A stretch of DNA of 64,000 bases from Cymodocea nodosa (taxonomy: Eukaryota > Streptophyta > Magnoliopsida > Alismatales > Cymodoceaceae), in contig CM072337.1 in NCBI GenBank assembly GCA_036874045.1, forward strand, positions 25,518,001 to 25,582,000, given 5' to 3'. Both the position numbers and the translations under genes were made by a program. Each line of letters opens with the position of its first letter. Position 1 is the stretch's first letter. Below are positions 49,314-62,800 of this stretch, in pieces. The notes beneath the pieces were generated by a model that ran no database searches, was not told where the DNA came from, and saw nothing but the letters and a program-made list of their open reading frames with translations.

Positions 49314-50212
49314 ATATGATTCTCATCCAATGATAACAACAATAATTTAAATCATAATCTTACTACACAAAGTTAATTATGTAAATATTTTATTTATTAT
49401 CGATTCTTTGCTTATATCATATAAATTTAAATTATTCAAACATCTTCCTTCCAAGAATCCAAGGGTGTGAAGGTTTTGGATAGTAAAATAAAGAAGCAGC
49501 CGATATGGAAAAGTGAAAGGGGCAAAGTTAAGGAAAGAATAATAAAATAGTACTTATTTTATTAAAAAAAAAACTACCTATTACATTTTTTTCCAAAAAT
49601 CACGTGGACCCACGTGACTTCGCTCTTGCACGTGATTATAAATTAATCTTATGCATGCTTGAGAAGTTATCATGTAATAGCGATAACTAATCAACTTTAA
49701 TTTCCATGAGTTATTATTGCCAATTTTCATCGAGATTTAAATATAGTGACAACATCTTATTTCTGATTTTCCAAAAGAAAACTATTGATGAAATTATTTG
49801 TAATGGAATTTTAAACGTATATATTATTGCCAATTTTCCAAAAGAAAACTATAGACGGAATTATTTGGGGTGAAATTTTACAACTATCAGGTTGAAAATT
49901 CTATGCGCATGACTATTAAAATTCCAAAACTTGAAAATTACATTTGGAGCCCTCTCATTATCATTAAAAAAAAAATTTGACATTTGGATCCTGTTTGATC
50001 TGAACCGGCAATTAGAGTATACATGGGGGGCTGCTCGTGAATCTCCACTTGTCACGCACATGCATGATTCCTGGGAAATTATCTGTAATTTGAGCATTAA
50101 TTATGCCACATTTAAAGAATGGTACGTGAACAGGCTTTTTTTTCCTTTTCAAATTTATATAAAGAATGGTAAACAATGGTAGAAGGAAATAACAAAGATT
50201 TTCTATCTTTTT

Positions 50213-50890
50213 TAGGTGTTTATGTACTTAAAAAATAGTGAAAAATACTGAAAAAAAAATAGTGAAATTTTTTTTATCATTTTCTGAATATTTGAGCATT
50301 AAATGAGTTTTTGAACGATTATGCTATTTCCTTTCAATATATAAGAAAAAATTTTCTTTCATTTTTCAACATTCTGATATCTAAAATTGATGAAAAATAA
50401 AAAAATAGAAAAGTGAATTATAATAGAATATATTAGTACTATGTAATTTTAATATAGAAATTATTTATATTCCTAATAGATGAGAATTAATAGTACAAGA
50501 GATATGTAAAATATATTTTATATTATAACTATTATTACAAATGACTCTATCTTATATTATCTATAATAACTTTTATTATTGAATTTTGAATTTCATGGTT
50601 TATTAATAACTTTTATTAATAACTCTTATAGACAAATACAAAAAATATTTAATTTATCAATTTCAACATTTTTTATTTTGTAAATAAATATATATTTTTT
50701 ACATTTTATCATTTTTTATAATTTTTTGTTCTATGCACAAATACATGTATTTCAAATTCTATCATCTTCTATTCTATATACAAATAACTTGATTTTCTAC
50801 TAACTTTTTGTTACTTCCTATCATTTTCTTTTTTATCACTTTTTATGATATTTTGTTATTTTCTTTATATCATTTTTCATGATAATCAAT
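50213..50890. mobile_element. Non-autonomous Harbinger-type deletion derivative 2
   Basis: It begins 'aggtgtttatgtacttaaaa'. The interior 'ttctttcatttttcaacatt', 'aatatattttatattataac' and 'actctatcttatattatcta' is collinear with the copy at 48.7 kb. The right end is approximate. Confidence 0.5.
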
Positions 50891-52429
50891 CTATTCACTA
50901 TTGTAACCCACGAGATAATACTGATATCGACATTTGATAAGGAAAATGTCAAATAATTGAACACTAAATATGGATTGTAAGTCATTTAAGAATAAATTTA
51001 TAATCTCTTACTCCATTGAGATATTACAAAAAGGTCAAAATAGAAGGAGCTGATCATTTCTCTTGTTCTTTGCTACATCGCCTTAATGGGGGGACTATAG
51101 TTGAAAAGTTAATTGTTTTATATTACAATGAAATTTTTAGCATTCTAAGCTTTCCACTTAAACTAAACATCTTTCACCAATTCAACCCTCAAGCCAGTGA
51201 CAAGGTTTTTGAACAAAAAAATAGTTAAGTTGACTATATTTTCAAATATTGAGATAATATTCTTATTGGAATGGTTGGAAATAATATTATTAAGATCATT
51301 TCAAATAATCTAAATGAAAGATAACAAGAAAGAGTATCAAATTGAATAATTTTGAGGAAAGAATGTATTTACATTAAATTAATATTTATGCACATTGAAA
51401 ATGACAAAAGGGAATGATAGAAAATTTTCTAACATTTTAAAAGATTTTTCACCTTGAAAACAATGGAAGGAAAAATGATAAAAAAAATTTTAAGATATTT
51501 ATGCACCATTTGCATATATCAATATTTTCCCTCTTTTTGCTTTTAATATAAAAGAAACGTGTATTTACATTTTTCATCTCTCATTAAAAAAGTACAACAT
51601 TCCCCCTTTTGTGTCTCGACTTATCCAAACACTAAGAGAGGGTTTATATATGTGGAATTGGATAGAAATGAAGATAATTTTCATCCAATTCTAGTAGGTT
51701 AACGTTTGCGCATTCAAGGAAAATTATTTTCCAATGGAATTTCATTCTCGTCTCTTTGTAAAGTCTTAAAATTCATTTTCACAATTCATCACTTCAAAAA
51801 GTCATTTGTGATCTATAAAGATCTAATTATAACATCATATGGGTTGTTGATTGATTAATGTAGTTAATTAATTATATTTTAACTAATTACTTTAATTCAT
51901 TAATTAATAAATTAATTATAAAAAATTATATTACATTATTATCTTAAACAAATATAAATTTTAATTCTATCATATATACAAATATCTGAAATTTAATTTT
52001 TAACAAATTCTTAAATATATACAAATACTTGAATTTTAAAATTTATTTTTATTAAAATCTATAAAATTTAAATTCTATTAAATTAAATTTCAAATACACA
52101 AATATACCCTAAACTTCTATCATTGTTTACGTTGAAGACTCGTCTTCTTCGTCATCCATTGAACACTTAAAATCTTCGTCGTTTGCAGTGAATACTCGCC
52201 TGGTTAAACTCTCGTCGTCGTCATTATTAAACCTTTGTCTCATCGTCTGTATCAAACTCTCTATTGTCGCGTCATCCCATCAAACCCTTGTCTTGTCATC
52301 TTGGTGCCACTCTTCTCTCCCCTCTCGTTCGATCACTCTTTATTGCAATATGTTTTGATGATTTTATGAAAAAGTACAGATAGATGATCTGGATTTTTCA
52401 TTTAAGTTTAACAAATTGTATTTTGCTTT
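50891..52429. other. AT-rich DNA with unassigned repeats
   Basis: 51.63-52.11 kb begins with 'gggtttatatatgtggaatt' and ends near 'aaatacacaaatatacccta', which hints at another TIR element but is not secure. A short CGT/TCT-rich patch at 52.13-52.33 kb is GC-richer. No gene is recognised. Confidence 0.35.
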
Positions 52430-53110
52430 GCGTCTTCATTTCCTGATCATCTTCCCGTTTAATTTGTCTATATTTGTTTCTAGATAAAAGGCAGGTCTTC
52501 GATTTCTTCTAGGCTTGGTTGGTATTAGCATAAATTTCATCTGAACTAGGTTCTTCTATATTAATACCATCGTATGTTTGATCCTTATGGTTTAGATTTT
52601 CATCATAATTTAATTCTTCAAAACATTTTGAAGATCAACTAGATTACTTTCTTCGACACTAATAAGAAACGTATCATCATAATCAGTCAAATTTTGATTA
52701 TGAACGATTGAACCTTAGGTTCACCATTCTTAAATGGGTTTAGATTTTTATAAAATTTTGCATCTCTACTTACTAAGAATTCTTTGATATCCAAATCAAA
52801 GAGTCTATATGCTTTTCATCCGATCAGATACTCCCAAAAAAAAAACATCTTATAGCCCTTAGGCTAAATTTATTTTAAAGGATTAAGTTTTGTTGCATGG
52901 CATAAGCACTCAAAGAACAAAAATGGGAATCCCATTGATTAGACATGTTGCTGTGAGAACACAGCAACCCCAAAAACTTAAAATCTTAAGGCTCCAGTTA
53001 TTTGAATAATGTGTTGGTGCTTTCTTTCAACCATCTCATTTTACGGTAGAGTATAAAAACATGTACGTTAGACACTTAACTAACAGGTGCATGTACCTTG
53101 TGTCTTCCAA
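52430..53110 (-). mobile_element. Ty1/Copia-type retroelement fossil (pol fragment)
   Basis: Read on the minus strand, short matches occur in the usual Copia order: an integrase end ('MVERKHQHI'), the 'LTATCLINGIP' segment, and a post-integrase 'FDLDIKEFLVSRDAKFY' block followed by an acidic linker. Only this middle part of pol is recognisable. It carries many breaks. Neither LTR was identified, so it is an old internal fragment. Confidence 0.65.
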
Positions 53111-53829
53111 GCATTTTAGAAAATGGTGCAACTAAGAGAAGCCAGCAACAGCAACAATCATAATAAATTTACAGTGATTGATTTATTGCAACACCTGAAT
53201 TTATTGTGGTGGGTGCTGAGCTTATCACGCTTGTACGACACACTTTGTTTAGTGATGAGTAAACAACATTTTAGCATCTGCTTCAATGATGTAGATCTTC
53301 AACATTTTAGCACATTTTGTGCAGATCTAAATACTCTTTTTAGTTGCAGTCACAGTTTAGAATAGAACATAATGTTACTAATATGACTGTTTCTTGTTGG
53401 TCCAAAAAAAAAACAATATGGCAAGGAGTGGGAAACATTCAAGGTCCAGTTACAAATTGATTGAGCTGTGTCGTGTAGACCAACTCAATGCAATGTTTTA
53501 CCTGACGTGAACCTGCGGTCCGGTGTTTTGAGTTTCTCCTCTTCTCCAACGTCATTTCTCCTCTTCTTAATTTTGTACATGTACCTCCATAAAATAACAA
53601 TGTTATTTACTTACTTTTTCTTGTATCTCTCTCATTAACCATTTTTGTAAATTCATGTTGATAGTATGTGGGAAGTTATTTGTATTATTCATACTATTTA
53701 TTACGATAAAAATTGTATAACAGAGATTTATTCATCATGGGCATGTACATGTACTTCAAGATTTATTCATTTGATTTAAGCATCTTATATATGTCATGTT
53801 AGTTTGACTATGATTTTTTATATCAAAAG

Positions 53830-56750
53830 GAAAAATACATTGGTAGACAATGACAAAGATCAATATTAACAATGGAAAAAGGTTCCAACCAAAAAATTTT
53901 TTACATAAAGTCAAAAAGATGATGAACTCATATCACATGGAGTCAAAAAGATGGTAAGCTCATATTGAGTCTCCTTTGTAATGCTATATAATTCAAGGAA
54001 ATGCTAACACACCTGACGACAAGATTAAGATGAACACAAAATATGGTGATCAATGACTATAATGATAAAACAAATACTAGTCTAGAAAAGTAAAATGTTG
54101 ATAGTCACCTAAAGATGTGATAACACATGTATAAAAATTATAAAAAGATTGATTAAAATAGTTGAGGATGAAACCATGTAAATGGTCATATGAGTATCTT
54201 CAATGAAATCTAGGAAAAATTTGTGAATGTGAGATTAATTATTGTGAAAGATATATATGAATCTCTTATCTTGCATGTATCTAATACTTATTATATATTT
54301 TTCTTTTTGTAGAGTGATCCTAAATATAGTACCTTGAAAGGAAAGCATTGTTCAACATATGATGAAGTTGCTTAAGGAGGAATAAGCATTTTACCTATGG
54401 ATTTTCATGAGAGTGACAATTTAAATTTAAATGATGATATATCTCCTTTAGATAACTTCAATAATATTATTTGTCCAATATCATCTAGCAATGACATACA
54501 AATGTGAGCACCACTTTCACTCTAAAGATTCTAAGAAGGGAAAGTGACTTGTCCTCATGTAGAATCTTCTAAAAGGATGATAACAAATGAAAATAGACAT
54601 GAAAGAATTTTTATAAAAATATAATGAATGTAATAAAAGTAGAATATAGATCATAAAGTGTGTTACCAAAGCTAAAGAAGAAATAAATGAACTCTTAAGA
54701 ATACAATGTAATCAATTATACATTATTCCTTTATTATTTGAATTTCATGATCTAGATAAATACAATGAATATAATGCAATGACATTGTTAGAAAATCATT
54801 AGAAACAAAGATTGTTTTTAGGTCTATTGAAAGAGATGAGACTAAATTAACTAAAAGACAATCTCTCTTAAATATTATGGAGGATGTATTAGACTTTGCT
54901 ATTCGCTTATTATTTTTATGTTATAGATTGTCTTTTTTGTTGTTGATGTGATATACTAGACTTTGTTATTCCTTTTTGCCTAATTTTATTGTAGTACATT
55001 TTGTTGTTTTTATGTCTTCTATATTTACTTGTTTGTTCTCCATTTACTTACTATTTTTTGTAAGTGTTTTTTGACTAATACAAATGGATCTAAATGAAAG
55101 ATTTAAGAACTTGAAAGAGCTTATAGAAGAAGAGGCAAAACAAGAATAACTACTCATGTGCATGATAAAAGCATAGATATTTATGTCTACATTGACAAGT
55201 GATATAAGTATTGTTGTAAGAAGTACTTCAAGAATATATAGTAAAGAATGTTAACAATATATAACTATGTTATTATATCCAACTTTATCCAATTAAATAT
55301 ACAATTGTAGGAAAATTTACTAAATGAGTCAATATATTTTCATTTTTATAATTTCTTGAGAAGTGAAGGAGTCATGCAAGATATTATAATATGAATGTAG
55401 AAGAAACACTTGGAATATTTTTAGTTATTATTAGACAAAATTAGAGATATAGTATAACTATTGAGCACTTTCATCAATTTGGTTAGATAATTAATATTTA
55501 CTTTAATGAAATCTTGAATGTAATATTAAAAGTAGGATATAAACTTCTAGCTAAGTAATAATCATCAACTTCATCTAAGATTCGAAATGGTCATTATATT
55601 TATCTTTACTTCAAGGTGAGAGAATTTAATTCATTAATATGTTTTTAAATTAAGAAATAGATCATTATACATGTCTTTTTCCTTCTAAGATTGCATTGAA
55701 GTAGTTGATACTCATGTGAAAGCTATAATATATGGTAAAGAAAATGTACATTACAAGAATAGAAAAGGTAAATCATCATAAAATATAATAGTAATATATA
55801 ATTTCAATATAGAAATTATTTGTCTTTAATAGATAAGAATAATCAACAACTAATACTCGTATTCTTTAAGATACAATTTCTTAACATAAAATCTTCAAGG
55901 TTCTATCAAGTTTATTAATATTAGTAATACTTGAAAATACTCATCAATAGTAGAAATTGTTGAATTAATTTTTGCAGCATGATACTAATAAAATTTTTAT
56001 AAATTATAGGTAAATATTACTTAATAGATGTAGTTATTCAAATAAACCAAAATTTATTATTTCTTTTTATGGTGTAAGATATCACTTTAACGACTATAAT
56101 GGTAATAAACTCTAATGAATGCATTAAAAAATTTCAATTACAGATATTCATAATTAAAAATAGTGATTAAATGGACATTTGAAATAATCAAGCATCATTT
56201 TTAAATTTTTTAATATTATATATCATTTCCTTTTGAAATACAAGGAAAGATTATCTTAATATGTTTTTTAGTTCATAATTTTATTTTAAAGTGAATAAAT
56301 CAATTTTACTTTAAAATCTTTAAGATGAATTACAAAAAATGATAATTAATGATATTGGACAAGTTCTTTCAAAAGAAAAAGTATATATTGTTGCTAGACC
56401 AAGTCAATAATATAGGAAAGAAATTGTTGATAAAATGTGTGATAATATTATAAGATCTATATGAAAGAATAAAGATATGTGATTTTAATTTGTGTTGTAA
56501 CTAATACAAAGTATGATATATTTTTATATTGTTAATTTCTTATTTTCTATCATATAAATAAATACAAAAAATTCAAACTTATCATTTTATATTCTACACA
56601 AACACATATATTTTAAAATTTGTCATTTTTTGTTTTATGTATAAATACTAGGAAAATGACATATTTTCTATTATTGTTTTTAATTTTTCATTTCTATCAT
56701 TTTGCATAATTTTCTTTTTGACTTTTTCTAGATGCACAAACATCCTTTAG
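53830..56750 (+). mobile_element. Decayed PIF/Harbinger DNA transposon
   Basis: Near 53.88-53.93 kb 'NGKRFQPKNF' and near 54.31 kb 'SDPKYSTLKGKHCSTYDEVA' match the Myb/SANT-like ORF1 of plant Harbinger elements ('..HP.....R.KPFP.YDEL'). Near 55.39-55.61 kb 'MNVEETLGIFLVIIRQN', 'RYSITIEHFHQFG' and 'NEILNVILKVGYKLL' match the N-terminal part of the Harbinger transposase (helix-turn-helix region), followed by a 'KIRNG..IYLYFK' stretch. Near 56.34-56.46 kb a C-terminal-like 'RKEIVDKMCDNI' is seen. Stops and frameshifts are frequent. The right end reads, in reverse complement, 'aggatgtttgtgcatctaga'. The left end was not found. Confidence 0.65.
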
Positions 56751-56802
56751 AAAAAAAAAAACTAAGAAAATAAAATGATCATCTAGCATACGTCTACCGT
56801 TA

Positions 56803-56898
56803 CTCAATAATGAAGTCTAAAAGTCACAAATTTCAATACAATTGAAAAGGCTCAATAATGAAGTCTAAAAGTCACAAATTTCAATACAATTGAAAAGG
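56803..56898. repeat. Perfect 48-bp tandem duplication
   Basis: Units 56803-56850 and 56851-56898 are identical, each starting 'ctcaataatgaagtctaaaa' and ending 'aattgaaaagg'. The perfect identity in otherwise decayed DNA means it is recent. Confidence 0.95.
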
Positions 56899-57326
56899 AG
56901 ACTCTGATTATTCTTCAAACAAAGATTACATATTGAACAAGTAGAGCTACCCTTTCTTGCTGAATTTTCTTTAGTAGGTAATTTACTATAAATATAAAGT
57001 TAAGCTACAATTTTAGCTTTTAAGGAAGACTTAGACATCCAAATCTGATAATATAACTTGAACCTTAGATCGCCATCCATTAGCAGTTTATAGCAAGAAT
57101 TAACTGAAAAAACACTAGCAAGAGAAGCAATCCGATAAACAGAGTCTTTGTCGGGCAACAAGGAGTTTGAATTTAAGATGTCCGATAATTTGGAAGTACG
57201 CATAGACAAGTTAGTGAAGAGTAAACTTTTTAATTCATTTTTAAAGCCGATGGAGGTAGCTACTCTCGCAATACTAATTTTTGAGTTCTTAGGAGCACTG
57301 GACAATAAACATAATAATGTCTTCAA
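56870..57326 (-). mobile_element. LINE fragment with zf-RVT region
   Basis: A 108-codon open frame (57326 to 57000) contains 'FSVNSCYKLLMDGDLRFKLY' then 'QIWMSKSSLKAKI', and after a break 'KLPTKENSARKG' and 'CSICNLCLKNNQSLLFNC'. This is the zinc-binding region found at the C-terminus of plant non-LTR reverse transcriptases ('..W..K.P.K...F.W....KL.T.DNL..RG....C..C'). Only this small piece is present, on the minus strand, between two Harbinger remnants. Confidence 0.7.
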
Positions 57327-58190
57327 GATTCCATCATGTTTGTTACTACTAATAATACTTAAAAATACTTGTCAATAATGGAAATTGCTGAATTAAATTT
57401 TATAACATGATACTAATAACCTTTTATAAATTATAAATAATCATGACTTAGTAAATGTTCGTTATCTAAATAGACTAAAATTTATTACTCCTTTTGTATA
57501 GCATAACAAATCACTTAGATGACTATAATACTACTAGACTTCCAATGAATGTAATAAAAAATTTTAATTATAGATATTTACAATTAAGAACAATGATTGA
57601 ACATATATTTAAAATGATCAAGCAATATTTTTCAATTTTACAAAGTTATATATCATTTCCCTTTGAAATATAAGAAAAGATTATCTTAGCATGTTTTTTA
57701 GTTCATCATTTTATTTGTAAAGTAGATAAATTAGATTTACTTAAAGAATAAAGACATTCAAAATGAATTATAAAAAATAACAATTGATGATGTTGAACAA
57801 GTTATTTTAGAAGACGAAATATCTATTGTTGCTAAACCAAGTCAAAAATATAAGAAAGAAATTCTTGATAAAATGTGTGATAATATTTTGAGATCTATGT
57901 GAGAGAATAGAGATATATGATGTATAATTTGTGTTGTAATTATTACAAAATATGGTATATTTTTGTGTTGTTACTTTATTATTTTCTATCATGTAAACAA
58001 ACACAAAAAAAATTAAAATTATCATTTTCTATTATTTTATATTCTATGCATAAACATACATATTTTGAATTTCATCATTTTCTATTTTATACACAAATTC
58101 TAAGAAAATAACATATTTTCTATCATTGTATATTATTTTCTATCACTTTTACAATTTTTTTTGAACTTTTGTAGAAGCATAAACACCCCC
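57327..58190 (+). mobile_element. Second Harbinger remnant (3' part only)
   Basis: About 860 bp is collinear with 55885-56750 at roughly 80% identity, including 'gataaaatgtgtgataatat' and the right end 'agaagcataaacaccccc'. It lacks the transposase core. It starts exactly where the LINE fragment ends, so LINE insertion or a deletion junction separates it from its 5' half. Confidence 0.65.
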
Positions 58191-59876
58191 CTAAATTAAA
58201 AAACTATATTAAGAAAAGACGAAATCAATTTTCCTTTTAAGGACCATAGAGAAGAATACCTAGTCTTCCAAATTTTTTGAACCTATATATTATTTTCCAA
58301 TTTACTAATGCAAATTTAGATTTGCCATCAATGGAGGTACAGTAGAAATTTTTTTATAGTTTATTTATGCTTTTTTCACCTAAATAGGAAAATAAAGAGC
58401 AATTAGGCCATGATTTGGGATGAAACGTCAAGCCTAAGGATGTTACTAGTCATGATTTGAATTTCATTCCATGAATTTCAAACCTTCAAAATAAATGACA
58501 TTTTATGTAATATCATAAAAGTCTTTGTGTATTTGAGGTAAAATATGATTTACATTTCATTTAGGGTAAAGATTATAATTTAAACTAATATTTGATATAA
58601 TTTAACCTAAAATAAGTAATATCGTATGTAACATTACATAACTTAATAAGTCAAATTAATAAATAAGCATAATATATTATAGATTAATATGTAGACATTC
58701 ATATTTGTGTCTGCTCAAAAATGGATGCAAAAACAGCTATGATCATAGATACCCATGTATAACAAGTATTGCTTGCTCTCTCGATGATCATGGTACAAGA
58801 TCAAAGAAGACATGAACCCATTGTCGTTTTGAATCATTTTAATAGAAAGAAACCTGGATTTTTATAATACATAATCATTACCAAACGATATCCTACAAGT
58901 TCTTTCCCTCGGGGATCCATAACTCACTTATCTAATTCGTAACATTTATACTACGAAAACTCTTGTCATGCACGTGGGCGTATACGAAAAACATACACAT
59001 TCATTCACACTATTATAAAAGAAGGGAAACCATCACAGGTAACGTAAAAGATAGAGAAAAAAGTTTGGGCAAGAGGTTCAATGTAAAACCTATTTTGCCT
59101 TTAAATGTTTTAGATGGGAACATGCAACCAATTTCTCAAAAATAATAAAAAAAATCGTCTGACCCTAAAATTTTATCTTAAAATTAATTAATTAATATTT
59201 AAAAAAATCATCATTCAGTTAAAACCTTACATTTATCGATGCAAACATTTTTAATACTACACTTATCTTATTTATGTCTACAAATATTTATAAATAAATA
59301 TATATAAACCAACTTTGATTCCATAAAAAATTTGATCTCAAAAGTAATTAGTAATGAATAGAAAATTTCATTATATATAACACTTAGTATCGATGTAAAA
59401 CTTTTCTAACACTAACCATAAATTAAAATGATGCATCCCCGATTTAAAGTCCATAGCATGGTAATCCCGATGAAAGCATGCATTCCAAATATCAAAATGA
59501 TAACATGTTTCTTTCCGACAAATCGAAGAAAAATTCAAGCACCCGAAAACAAATTTTACGTCAGATGCCTACACCTGATGTAGACGTAAGCACTTTCAAT
59601 TTTACAAATGTATACATTGTCAAAAATATAACCGTCTATAACGACAAATGCATTGCATAATTTTCACTTAAATTAAATTAATAATGAAATTGAACATTCT
59701 TACGTAAAATTCAACTATTAAAACATAGATGAAAACTTAATAAATAAATTACGTTGGATCATGATATAACTTGACAGGTTGATTTAGTAAAACATCAGCA
59801 TTTAAAAAGTATTGCACAGTGCATAGACCATATCGAGCGAACTATACTACTGCAAAGCACACAGGTATGTTTTTCC
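58191..59876. other. Intergenic DNA, partly the 3' flank of AKR copy 2
   Basis: From about 58.66 kb on, short similarity to the 3' flank of copy 1 appears ('ataatatattatagattaa', also near 41.30 kb, and 'ataatcattaccaaac', also at 41.57 kb), so the duplicated unit extends beyond the coding region. No separate gene is recognised. Confidence 0.45.
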
Positions 59877-62800
59877 TTAGATTTCGCCATCCCAAACCTC
59901 CTCCACACATTTATACACACCATTTTCATGAGCAAGAAAATCAGCGCGAAGAATTCTCGTCTGCAGAATACATGGTCAGTTAGCAGAAATAATAATCTCA
60001 GGAAATCACAAAATAGCTGTAGATGTCTTAGATTGAACCAATTTTATTTGAGTAATATAATATTATTTTATTTTGAATAATATACTAATTGAAAGTTCTG
60101 TTTCAAATTCAAATATAGCATTTGATAAACCACAATTACCTGCTCAATCTCAGAGAACTTGGTAAACAAATCGTCAGGTATGGACCAGCCGAAGATATCA
60201 CAATTTTCTTTTATCCTTGCTTCAGTCACACTTTTGGGAAGTACACTGTGGCCCATCTGAAGTCCCCAACGAAGGGCAACTTGTGCAGGAGTCTTGCCTA
60301 ATTTCTCGGCAACAGAAGTCACAACAGGGTTTGCAAGAATGCCAAGACGGTTACCTTTCAGCCATGCAGTACCTGGTGAACCAAGTGGCGAATATCCCTG
60401 AGGAAATCCAGATGAAAGAAGTAAACAAAATAGAAAAAAGGCCATTCTAAATCCTATATAACAGATAATATTGTGTTGACTGTGAATTATCATCTTACAG
60501 AAAGGTGGACTCCCTTGGCCAGACAGTAAGTATGAAGCTTAGGCTGCTGCCAGACAGGATGACATTCCACCTGGTTGACAGCAGGAGGTATACGAGCCAT
60601 AGCCAACAGGTCGTCTAGTTTCTTGGTAGAAAAATTACTGACACCAATCGCGCGTGCTTTACCAGATTCATACAGTTTCTCCATGGCACTCCATGTGCCA
60701 GCCATATCAAGTGGAACACCATTTTCAGGCTTCATGCTAGTTCCCTTCTTTAATTGGAAAGGCCAATGGATCTTCAAAAAAATTAAATACAGCTTTAAAA
60801 AAATCACCAATTCATACCTGTCCTAGATTTAAACAAAAAGCATTTCCATGGTGTAGCCAAAACTCAAAAGGTTCCAAGGCCAGGAGTATATGTAATTTAG
60901 GCCACAAAACAGTAGTCCACTACCCCAGTAAACAGCAAGCCAAAAGTCAATGAACTAAGTTTTACAAAATAGGACTAAAAGAATCCATATTGGCAGAAGG
61001 ATGAGATTCAAACATGTAAGACAATAGGATGACTCTCGTCAAAGAGCATTGCCAAAAAGAAGAGGAAAAGTAGCCATTTAAATGCTGTTTAAAACATTTT
61101 TCATCAAAATCCATTTTGTTTTTGGAAAAATGGCCATTTCTCTGTTTGAACAATCATTTTTTTCTTTTTCAGGACATTAAATGACCTTTTCAATTTCTTA
61201 ACTTTCATCTTTTAAGTTCTTTCCATTGATATAATTTCACTATTTTGATTCTTATTAAAAATATAATTTTATTTCATCTTTTAACTGTACTTTTTGATAT
61301 TTATGCTTTTCAATTTAAGAATATATTCTTAAATGACAATTGCAGCAAAAAAATATGTTCTTGAATTTTTATTGCATTTAAATGAATTATAATTTATTTT
61401 ATTCAATTATTTTCATTGTGATGCTTGTATATTTGTAAATATATTTATATTTATTCTTTTTTGCAGCATTTTTCTATTTAAGAAATGTTTTGATTTCATT
61501 TCATATAATTTCTGTTTTCCACTTTTCTATAATACTACTGAAAGCATCATTTAAGAACAATGCCTCAGAAGACCGTTAAATGTCAGATCAGGCATAACTG
61601 CATAGCCCGTCTTTCAATATTCTCCTTCGTAGATAGAGATGGTTACCATTTCTAATCCAACTAAACATCCAGGACAGAATTAATCATGGTTGGGACCAAG
61701 AGATAAAATAACGTCCAATATTAGAATATTATTGGGAAACATGTTGGGAAAGCTGTACCAGGTAAAGGTCTAAATAGTCAAGCCCTAGATCCTTCAGGGT
61801 TAAATCAAATGCCACTGGAACATCTTCTGGTGCAAGATCAGTACACCTGAATCAAAATCTTGATAAAGTTATGTTCTAGAAAAGAAAATAAAGAAAAATG
61901 TAATGAGAAAACACTGTTAGAAGAATTCTTCTCCACACAAAAAAGAGAGCACCTACCAGAGTTTGGATGTGATAAACAAATCTTCCCGTTTTACAATACC
62001 ATCTTCAAATAGTTTCTTCAGAGCAAAACCAACCTAAAAGAGCATTAATGATAAGAGAGTACATCGTACAATAATAACACAGAATTTTATGTCATTAAAG
62101 TACCAAACTAAGATATGCATATGAGGCTCAAAATGGTAAATGAAATAGTAAAATACAATATTTATTATTCTAGATAATTTACACCAATAAAATTAAAGAT
62201 AATGCCACAAAATGTTGAGATGCATCGTCTACCATATATTAAAAAATAATTCCCGTAATTAGCATGTGATTTGATGTGCAACATCAAGGAAAGGGTAAAA
62301 GGAATGAATTTCTTGACAAAATCTACTGGGGTATAGCAAATTAGAAGCATTAAAAATTGTTTGGCTATTAGAATCATTTAAATAAAACATAAATTAAAAT
62401 TTCTTCCATAATTGAACACAAGCAAAATCTTATGACCACAGATTTTTGCCCGAGTATGAACCAACAAGTGACCTAATGAATAAGGTAGACTGATTAAACA
62501 CTGCTTTAGGCTTTTAGCTGCTCACAATATTGAAAGTTCGTCATTGATACACAATTACTAAAATTTGAATACATGGAAGAGTTGTATTTATTACAAATTA
62601 ACAAAACACGGACATCAGCTGACATACTCAAGAAATCAGGCCCCATCCCCAACCACTAAAAATCACAGGTTCGATCCCACAAATAGGTTTCAAACCTCCG
62701 ATGATGGGAAGCCCTATGCTGCTGATAGCTACTGGGCTACATCTTCAAAAAGAACAAACATGGAAAAAATCAACTAAGTATGCCTGAAACAACCCACATC

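Noticed and set aside
47000-59800. Search for a CRISPR-like array or prokaryotic operon
   Set aside because: The window is clearly plant nuclear DNA with spliced genes; no regularly spaced direct repeats with unique spacers occur.
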